Below, piece by piece: positions 15,119-20,656 of a DNA stretch of 20,656 nucleotides. Location: positions 1 through 20,656 of the forward strand of contig CAZVTK010000078.1 of NCBI GenBank assembly GCA_964629765.1, read 5' to 3'. The notes under the pieces are model-generated. The model searched no databases, was not told where the DNA came from, and saw only the letters and a program-made list of their open reading frames with translations. Origin of the DNA: RCIO01 sp964629765. GTDB lineage: Bacteria > Pseudomonadota > Alphaproteobacteria > Rhizobiales > Rhizobiaceae. The stretch's first letter is position 1. Each line of letters opens with the position of its first letter. The translations under genes were made by a program, and so were the position numbers.

Positions 15119-15170
15119 GGCCTGTCGCGCCCGTCTCGGGCGTAAGTGGCCGGTCCGGCCCGGAGAAGTC

Positions 15171-16091
15171 ATGTCCGCGACCCTGCAACCCGACCCGTCC
15201 GTGATAGGCGGCGTATCCAGGGCCCCCTTCGCCATCCTGCCCGATCCGGTCGCGCTGTTTGAGGCGCGGGCGCGCCGCTTCGCTTTCCTTTCCGAAACCA
15301 GCAGGCTGGCGCCGTACCTTGCCTTTCTCGGGCAGGTCTCGGCCTTGCAGGCGCGGCTCGCCGCGACGCTGCCGCCGGTTCCGCCCGTGGCGGCCGACAC
15401 GGCCCGGCGCGCAGCAAGCGGCGGCATGCCGCCGATCGACCGCGGCCGGCTCGCCGCTGATCCGCTGCTTGCGGAAACGCTGACGGCGCTGTGCGAGGGT
15501 GCCCGCGATATCGCCATGCCGGACGCCGCGCGGCTGGCGCTGGACGCAGTGGCCGCCGCCGCCGGCTCCGATGAAGACGACCGGCTCTGGCTGCTCGGCA
15601 ACGTACTGGCGGACGACATCCCCGAGGACAGCGCCGCAGCGCATCTGTTCGCCGGGGCGGCGGTACAGGTGCATCTCGCCCGGCTCGCCGCGACGCTCGA
15701 CGCCGCGGCGCTGGTCCCGGTCGGCGTCGGCATCTGCCCGACCTGCGGCGGGCGCCCTGTCACCTCCTCCGTCACCGGTGCGATGGGCGTCGAGAATTTG
15801 CGCTACGCGACCTGCGCCGGCTGCGCCACGCGCTGGAACGAGGTCCGCATCAAATGCCTGTGTTGCGGCTCGACCAAGGGCCTCTCATACCGCTCGGTCG
15901 AGACCGTCGACGCGACGGTGAAGGCGGAAGTCTGCGGCGAGTGCAACCACTGGATAAAAATCCTCTACGAGGTGAAGAATCCGACGCTCGACCCGGTTGC
16001 CGACGATGTGGTGAGCCTCGGCCTTGATCTCCTCATGAAAGAGACGGGGGCCGTCCGAGGCGGCGTCGACATCTATCTTGCGGGCTACTGA
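15171..16091 (+). CDS. fdhE: Formate dehydrogenase accessory protein FdhE
   Basis: A 306-aa cytoplasmic maturation factor for respiratory selenocysteine formate dehydrogenases, close to the 309 aa of E. coli FdhE. The C-terminal half has the family's four CxxC motifs, CPTCGG, CAGC, CLCC and CGEC, which bind iron in a rubredoxin-like manner. ATG 15171 has GGAG five bases upstream; the frame stays open back to 15084 but that part lacks a ribosome binding site. A 52-base gap separates it from the cytochrome gene and contains a small CGCCC/GGGCG hairpin (15128-15142). Placement between the structural genes and selA fits assembly of the selenoenzyme. Confidence 0.93.
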   Translation: MSATLQPDPSVIGGVSRAPFAILPDPVALFEARARRFAFLSETSRLAPYLAFLGQVSALQARLAATLPPVPPVAADTARRAASGGMPPIDRGRLAADPLLAETLTALCEGARDIAMPDAARLALDAVAAAAGSDEDDRLWLLGNVLADDIPEDSAAAHLFAGAAVQVHLARLAATLDAAALVPVGVGICPTCGGRPVTSSVTGAMGVENLRYATCAGCATRWNEVRIKCLCCGSTKGLSYRSVETVDATVKAEVCGECNHWIKILYEVKNPTLDPVADDVVSLGLDLLMKETGAVRGGVDIYLAGY

Positions 16092-16092
16092 C

Positions 16093-17472
16093 GTGACGTC
16101 CGGTTTTCGCGTTCTGCCCTCCGCCGACCGGTTCCTGCTGTCCGACGAGGGGCGTAGCCTTGCGGCCATCTATGGTCGCGGCCCGACGCTCGCTGCGTTG
16201 CGCGCGCGGCTCGACGCCGCCCGCGCCGCCATCCGCGCCGGCGAGGACGGCGGCGTGCTTGCCGCCGGCCTTGCCGGGGAGCTCGCCGCCGACCTTGCCG
16301 CGGGCGCGCGCAGCGGGTTGCGGCCGGTGCTGAACCTCACCGGCACGGTGCTGCACACCAATCTCGGGCGCGCGATTCTTGCCGAGGAGGCGATCCGCGC
16401 CGCCGCCATCGCCATGGCGAACCCGCTCGCCCTCGAATTCGATCTCGACGGCGGCGGGCGCGGCCAGCGCGACGACCATCTGCGCGGCCTGCTTTGTGAG
16501 CTGACCGGCGCGGAGGACGCGACGGTCGTCAACAACAACGCCGCCGCCGTGCTGGTGGCGCTGAACACGCTCGGCCTCGGCCGCGAGGCGATCGTCTCGC
16601 GCGGCGAGCTGATCGAGATCGGCGGCGCCTTCCGCATGCCCGACATCATGGCGCGCGCCGGCGTGCGGCTGGTCGAGGTCGGCACGACGAACCGCACCCA
16701 TCCGCGCGACTATGAGGGCGCTGTCTCGCCCGAAACCGGCCTGATCCTGAAAGTCCACACCTCCAACTACCGCATCGAGGGTTTTACCGCCGAAGTTCCC
16801 GCTCCCGCGCTCGCGGCCATCGCGCGCAAGGCCGGCGTCCCGTTGCTCCACGACCTCGGCTCCGGCTCGCTGGCCGACCTCGCCGCCTTCGGCCTTCGCC
16901 GCGAGCCGACCGTCGCGGACGCCGTGGCCGAGGGCGCCGACCTCGTGACCTTCTCCGGCGACAAGCTGCTCGGCGGTCCGCAGGCGGGCTTCGTCGTCGG
17001 GCGGCGCGACCTGATCGCGGCGATCAACAAGAATCCGCTGAAGCGCGCCGTGCGGCTTGACAAGATCCGCATCGCCGCGCTGGAGGCGACGTTGCGGCTC
17101 TATCGCGACCCGGAGCGCTTGCCACAGCACCTGCCGGTCCTGCGCCTGCTGGCGCGCCCGCGCGACGAGATCGCGGCGCAGGCCGAGCGGCTGGCCGCTC
17201 CAGTCGATGCCTTGCTGCGGCCGCACGGCCATGCGGCGGCCGTCTGCGACTGTGAGAGCCAGATCGGCTCGGGCGCGCTGCCGACCGACACGATTCCCAG
17301 TGCCGGGCTGCGGCTGACGGGCGAGGGCGGCGATGCGCCCGACCGGCTGGCTGCGCGGCTGCGCGGGCTCGACCGTCCCGTGATCGGCCGCATCAACAGC
17401 GGGGCGCTGGTCCTCGACCTGCGCTGCCTGGAGCGCGACGGCGCCCTGACCGAGGCGCTGGCCGGCCTATGA
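16093..17472 (+). CDS. selA: L-seryl-tRNA(Sec) selenium transferase (selenocysteine synthase)
   Basis: A 459-aa PLP enzyme that converts seryl-tRNA(Sec) to selenocysteinyl-tRNA(Sec) with selenophosphate. Marks of the family are VLNLTGTVLHTNLGRA, TVVNNNAAAVLVALN, GGAFRMPDIM, EVGTTNRTH, VHTSNYRIEGFT, HDLGSGSL and the PLP lysine in FSGDKLLGGPQAG (Lys291). Length matches E. coli SelA (463 aa). GTG 16093 begins one base after the fdhE stop; a TTG at 16078 inside fdhE would add five residues. It overlaps selB by four bases (ATGA), so the two are probably translationally coupled. Confidence 0.95.
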   Translation: MTSGFRVLPSADRFLLSDEGRSLAAIYGRGPTLAALRARLDAARAAIRAGEDGGVLAAGLAGELAADLAAGARSGLRPVLNLTGTVLHTNLGRAILAEEAIRAAAIAMANPLALEFDLDGGGRGQRDDHLRGLLCELTGAEDATVVNNNAAAVLVALNTLGLGREAIVSRGELIEIGGAFRMPDIMARAGVRLVEVGTTNRTHPRDYEGAVSPETGLILKVHTSNYRIEGFTAEVPAPALAAIARKAGVPLLHDLGSGSLADLAAFGLRREPTVADAVAEGADLVTFSGDKLLGGPQAGFVVGRRDLIAAINKNPLKRAVRLDKIRIAALEATLRLYRDPERLPQHLPVLRLLARPRDEIAAQAERLAAPVDALLRPHGHAAAVCDCESQIGSGALPTDTIPSAGLRLTGEGGDAPDRLAARLRGLDRPVIGRINSGALVLDLRCLERDGALTEALAGL

Positions 17473-19373
17473 TCGTCGGCACGGCCGGGCATATCGACCA
17501 TGGCAAGACAGCGCTGGTCCGGGCGCTGACGGGGGTCGACACCGACCGGCTGCCCGAGGAGAAGGCGCGCGGCATCACCATCGACCTCGGCTTCGCCTAT
17601 GCCGATCTCGGCGACGGCGCGGTCACCGGCTTCGTCGACGTGCCGGGCCACGAGCGCTTGGTCCACACCATGGCGGCCGGCGCCGGCGCCATCGACCTCG
17701 CCCTTCTGGTCGTCGCGGCCGACGACGGCATCATGCCGCAAACGCGCGAGCATCTGGCGATCCTCGACCTTCTGGGCATCGACCGGGGGATCGCGGCCGT
17801 CACCAAGTCCGACCTCGCCGATGCGGCGCGGCGCGAGGCCGTCACCGAGGACATCCGCGCGATGCTCGCCGGCACCGCCTTGCGCGACGCGCCGATCCTG
17901 CCGGTGTCGTCGGTGACCGGCGAGGGCATCGCAGAGCTGCGCCGGCGTCTCGCCTCCGTCGCCGCTGCGATTCCGCAGCGCGCCGCCGCCGGCCTGTTCC
18001 GCTTCGCGGTCGACCGCAGCTTTACGCTCTCCGGCGTGGGAACCGTGGTCACCGGCGCCGTGCTGGCCGGCAGCGTCGCGGTCGGCGATACCGTGACCGT
18101 CAGCCCCTCCGGCCTGAGCGCGCGGGTGCGGGGCATCCATGCGCAGAACCGACAGGCGCAAAGCGGCCATGCCGGCCAGCGCTGTGCGCTGAACCTTGCG
18201 GGCGAGGGCGTCGGCAAGGAGGCGGTGGCGCGTGGCGCCATGATCGTCGACCCGGTGCTTCACGCGCCGACCGACCGCATCGATGCCGAGCTCACCGTGC
18301 TGCAAGGCGAGCCGAAGCCGGTCGGAACCTGGTTTCCGGCGCGCCTCCACACGCACACGGCCGAGACTGGCGCGCGCATCGTGCCGCTCGCCGGCGAGAT
18401 CGGCCCGGGCGAAAGCGGTCTCGTCCAGCTCGTGCTCGACCGGTCCGTCGCGGCCGCCGTGGGCGACCGCTTCATCCTGCGCGACGCTTCGGCGAGCCGC
18501 ACCATCGGCGGCGGACGGCTGCTCGACCCGCGCGCGCCCGCCCGCAAGCGGGGAACGCCGGAGCGGCTGGCGATGCTGGCCGCTGCCCGGTCCACCGACC
18601 CCGCCGCCGCGCTGGCCGGGCAGACGGCGGTCGGCCCGGTGCACCTGCCGGATTTCTTGCGTGATCGCGGCCTGCCCCGCTCCGCCGGCTCCGGCATTCT
18701 GGCAAACGCCAATGCCGTTCCGGTCGGCGACCATGCCGTAAGCGCCCCGCAACTCGACGATCTGCGGACAAGGCTGGAGCAGGCGCTGACTTCATTTCAC
18801 GCGGAAAATCCCGATCTCGCGGGCATCGGGCGCGAGAAGCTGCGCCTCGCGCTGGCGCGCCTCCTGCCGCCGCAGTCCTTTCTCGCCTTCCTGCGCGGGG
18901 AGAGCGATCGCGGCGCGGTGGCGCTCGACGGCGCCTTCGTGCGCCTGCCCGGCCACCGGGTGCGGATGTCGCCGGAGGACGAGGACCTGTTCCGGCGCAT
19001 GCTGCCCGATCTTCTGGGCGAGATGCGTTTCCGGCCGCCGCGCGTGCGCGACTTCGCGGAAAGCTTCGGCGTCGACGAGAAGGTCGTTCGCCGCGTCCTC
19101 AAGCTCGCGCAGCGGCTCGGCCGCGCGGACGAGATCGCCCGCGATCATTTTTTCGCGCGCGAGGTCATCCGAGAGATGGCAGCCATCATCGCCGACGTGG
19201 CGGCGGCGGCCGAGGGCGGCTGGTTCACCGCGCCGGCCTTTCGCGACCGCGTCCACAGCGGCCGCAAGGTGGCCATCGAGATCCTCGATTTCTTCGACCG
19301 GCTCGGCGTGACCTTGCGCCGCGGCGACCTGCGTCGCATAAACCCGCACCGCATCGATATGTTCGTCGACTGA
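17469..19373 (+). CDS. selB: Selenocysteine-specific elongation factor SelB
   Basis: A 634-aa GTPase that delivers Sec-tRNA(Sec) to the ribosome at UGA codons marked by a SECIS hairpin. The GTP-binding domain shows GHIDHGKTAL (residues 7-16), the effector-region TIDLGFAY, DVPGHERLVH and TKSD. EF-Tu-like domains II and III follow (for example FTLSGVGTVVTGAV), then a C-terminal winged-helix region of about 250 residues that should bind the SECIS RNA (MRFRPPRVRDFAESFGVDEK, then GRKVAIEILDFFDRLGVT). Its cognate SECIS is expected in fdnG about 6.5 kb upstream. The start codon overlaps the selA stop. The tRNA(Sec) gene begins 14 bases after the stop. Confidence 0.96.
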   Translation: MIVGTAGHIDHGKTALVRALTGVDTDRLPEEKARGITIDLGFAYADLGDGAVTGFVDVPGHERLVHTMAAGAGAIDLALLVVAADDGIMPQTREHLAILDLLGIDRGIAAVTKSDLADAARREAVTEDIRAMLAGTALRDAPILPVSSVTGEGIAELRRRLASVAAAIPQRAAAGLFRFAVDRSFTLSGVGTVVTGAVLAGSVAVGDTVTVSPSGLSARVRGIHAQNRQAQSGHAGQRCALNLAGEGVGKEAVARGAMIVDPVLHAPTDRIDAELTVLQGEPKPVGTWFPARLHTHTAETGARIVPLAGEIGPGESGLVQLVLDRSVAAAVGDRFILRDASASRTIGGGRLLDPRAPARKRGTPERLAMLAAARSTDPAAALAGQTAVGPVHLPDFLRDRGLPRSAGSGILANANAVPVGDHAVSAPQLDDLRTRLEQALTSFHAENPDLAGIGREKLRLALARLLPPQSFLAFLRGESDRGAVALDGAFVRLPGHRVRMSPEDEDLFRRMLPDLLGEMRFRPPRVRDFAESFGVDEKVVRRVLKLAQRLGRADEIARDHFFAREVIREMAAIIADVAAAAEGGWFTAPAFRDRVHSGRKVAIEILDFFDRLGVTLRRGDLRRINPHRIDMFVD

Positions 19374-19387
19374 GAAAACGGGACTGA

Positions 19388-19480
19388 GGAAGGGAAGCGT
19401 CCCCGGTGGGGCGGCCGGACTTCAAATCCGGTTGGGGCAGCGAGCCTGTCCCGGGTGGGTTCGACTCCCGCTCCCCTCCG
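19388..19480 (+). tRNA. selC: tRNA-Sec (anticodon UCA)
   Basis: The sequence closely parallels E. coli selC. It has an 8-base acceptor strand GGAAGGGA pairing with TCCCCTCC (19472-19479) with one A-C mismatch at position 4, a D-arm stem CCCC/GGGG, and an anticodon arm CCGGA-CTTCAAA-TCCGG with TCA at 19422-19424. A long variable arm GGGGCAG/CTGTCCC and a T-arm GTGGG-TTCGACT-CCCGC follow. The discriminator is G19480. The bases that follow are CCG, so CCA appears not to be fully encoded, unlike E. coli. It lies 14 bases after selB and 6 bases before the end of convergent selD. Confidence 0.95.
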
Positions 19481-19486
19481 CCGCTC

Positions 19487-20542
19487 TCACACGATCTCCA
19501 GCGTTCCGTCGCCTTCGCCCGCCGCTCCGACGATGGCGGCTTCGGCGAAGCCGTGCCTGCGGAAACAGGCGAGCACCGCCTCCGCGCTGTCCGGCGCGCA
19601 GGCGACCAGCAGCCCGCCGCTGGTCTGCGGGTCGGTGAGTAACGCCCGCTCGTCCGCCCGGTCTTCCGCCCTGGCACGCCCAAGCAGAACCCGGTCGCCA
19701 TAGCTCGCCCAGTTCCGTCCCGAGGCACCCGTGACGTGACCTTCCGCGATCAGCTTTCCGGCCTCGGCCAGCACCGGCACGGAAGCCAGCGCGATGCGGA
19801 TCGCGCAGCCGCTGCCGCGCGCCATTTCCAGCGCATGGCCGGCGAGGCCAAAACCCGTCACGTCGGTCATCGCATGGACGCCGGGGATGCGCGCCAGTTC
19901 CGGGCCCGGCGTGTTGAGGCGCGTCGCGGCCGCGATCATCGCGGCATAGGCGTCCCGCGGCAGCGCCCCCTTCTTCAGCGCCGCCGAATAGATGCCGACG
20001 CCGAGCGGCTTGCCGAGGATCAGAATGTCGCCGGGGCGCGCGCCCGAGTTGCGCTTGAGGTCGGCGGGGTCGACCAGCCCGATGGCGACGAGCCCGTAGA
20101 TCGCCTCGACGGAATCGATGGTATGGCCGCCGGCGACGGGTATGCCGGCCGCCCGGCAGGCGGCCACGCCGCCGTCGAGGATCCGCCCGATCGTCCCGGT
20201 CGAGATGCGGGCGATCGGCATGCCGACGATGGCGAGCGCGAAGAGCGGCGTCGCGCCCATGGCGTAGACGTCGCTGATGGCGTTGGTCGCGGCGATCCGG
20301 CCGAAATCATGCGGGTCGTCGACGATCGGCATGAAGAAATCGGTGGTCGCGACGACGGCCTGCCGGTCGTTCAGGCGGTAGACTGCGGCGTCGTCCGACG
20401 TCTCGGTGCCCACCAGAAGCTCGGGCGGCACCGGCAGCGCCGCAGTGCTGCGCAGGATGGTCTCCAGCACGCCCGGCGCGATCTTGCAGCCGCAGCCGCC
20501 GCCATGGGAGAGCGAGGTCAGCCGGGGTTCTGCGATGTCCAT
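19487..20542 (-). CDS. selD: Selenide, water dikinase (selenophosphate synthetase)
   Basis: A 351-aa ATP-dependent enzyme that makes selenophosphate, the selenium donor for SelA. The N-terminal motif HGGGCGCK places Cys17, Cys19 and Lys20 as in E. coli SelD, so this is a Cys rather than a Sec version. Further family marks are SDDAAVYRL, TTDFFMPIVDDPHDFGRIAATNAISDVYAMG split across the active site, GGHTID, ILGKPLGVGI and TDVTGFGLAGHALEMA. ATG 20542 is preceded by GGAGAG. The gene is convergent with selA-selB-selC, so it has its own promoter outside the visible gene. It completes the dedicated sel gene set in this window. Confidence 0.95.
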   Translation of the reverse strand: MDIAEPRLTSLSHGGGCGCKIAPGVLETILRSTAALPVPPELLVGTETSDDAAVYRLNDRQAVVATTDFFMPIVDDPHDFGRIAATNAISDVYAMGATPLFALAIVGMPIARISTGTIGRILDGGVAACRAAGIPVAGGHTIDSVEAIYGLVAIGLVDPADLKRNSGARPGDILILGKPLGVGIYSAALKKGALPRDAYAAMIAAATRLNTPGPELARIPGVHAMTDVTGFGLAGHALEMARGSGCAIRIALASVPVLAEAGKLIAEGHVTGASGRNWASYGDRVLLGRARAEDRADERALLTDPQTSGGLLVACAPDSAEAVLACFRRHGFAEAAIVGAAGEGDGTLEIV

Positions 20543-20656
20543 GCGCTCTCCAGACGGGCGGACGGTGCAAATGGGCTTGCGCTCCGATCCTCCCGCAAAA
20601 GGCTAGAGTCCTTCACGTTTTGAGGGAAGCGTATCCGGCGTTTGCGAGGTAGTTCT
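20543..20656. other. Upstream region of selD to window edge
   Basis: These 114 bases contain the selD ribosome binding site and must hold at least part of its promoter, if that is close by. No confident -35/-10 pair, RNA or further gene start is visible before the window ends. Confidence 0.4.

Noticed and set aside
17100..18752. A 550-codon minus-strand frame across selA/selB
   Set aside because: Antisense shadow of two well-supported genes with low-complexity translation.
19736..20623. A 295-codon plus-strand frame opposite selD
   Set aside because: Translation is Arg/Gly/Asp-rich with no domain; selD on the other strand has all family motifs.
1..20656. CRISPR array, prophage or complete insertion sequence
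   Set aside because: No regularly spaced repeats, phage genes or transposase were seen; the only mobile-like object is the short element at 4387-4653.

Overview
The window is very GC-rich DNA from an alphaproteobacterium, most likely of the order Hyphomicrobiales. The reasons are a Ros/MucR-type regulator, the strong G/C third-position bias (which creates long antisense shadow ORFs), and proteins that read like rhizobial-type homologues. I cannot name the genus from sequence alone.

Left part (1-6815), signalling and regulation. A left-truncated membrane histidine kinase is followed one base later by an open frame encoding a response regulator with REC, GGDEF and EAL domains, a likely two-component/c-di-GMP pair. 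Next come two paralogous AraC-type regulators facing each other tail to tail (3304-4386 + and 4691-5677 -). Between them lies a 267-bp non-coding, highly palindromic, MITE-like element with about 34-bp terminal inverted repeats and CTAG at both borders; the left CTAG contains the stop codon of the first regulator. A sparsely coding stretch (5678-6380) holds an AT-rich promoter-like patch and a possible 33-codon small gene. A MucR-family regulator that has lost three of its four usual zinc ligands follows on the minus strand.

Middle part (6965-10317). A minus-strand DUF2478 gene is divergent from a plus-strand cluster: a DyP-type peroxidase with a C-terminal encapsulin-loading peptide, a family 1 encapsulin shell protein, a DUF2945 small protein and a DUF488 protein. 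The first two form a cargo-loaded protein nanocompartment. A GC-rich region with three consecutive stem-loops lies in the divergent spacer.

Right part (10364-20542), a self-contained selenocysteine formate dehydrogenase island. fdnG carries an in-frame TGA at codon 200 with a fitting bacterial SECIS hairpin directly behind it. Then follow the Fe-S subunit, the cytochrome b subunit, fdhE, selA, selB, the selenocysteine tRNA gene selC, and selD on the opposite strand. Enzyme subunits, maturation factor and the four sel genes are contiguous, so this block carries the bacterial selenocysteine pathway for its own selenoprotein (seryl-tRNA synthetase is not in the window). The plus-strand genes from 7617 to 19373 are closely spaced, so encapsulin and formate dehydrogenase transcription could be linked, although a candidate internal promoter precedes fdnG.
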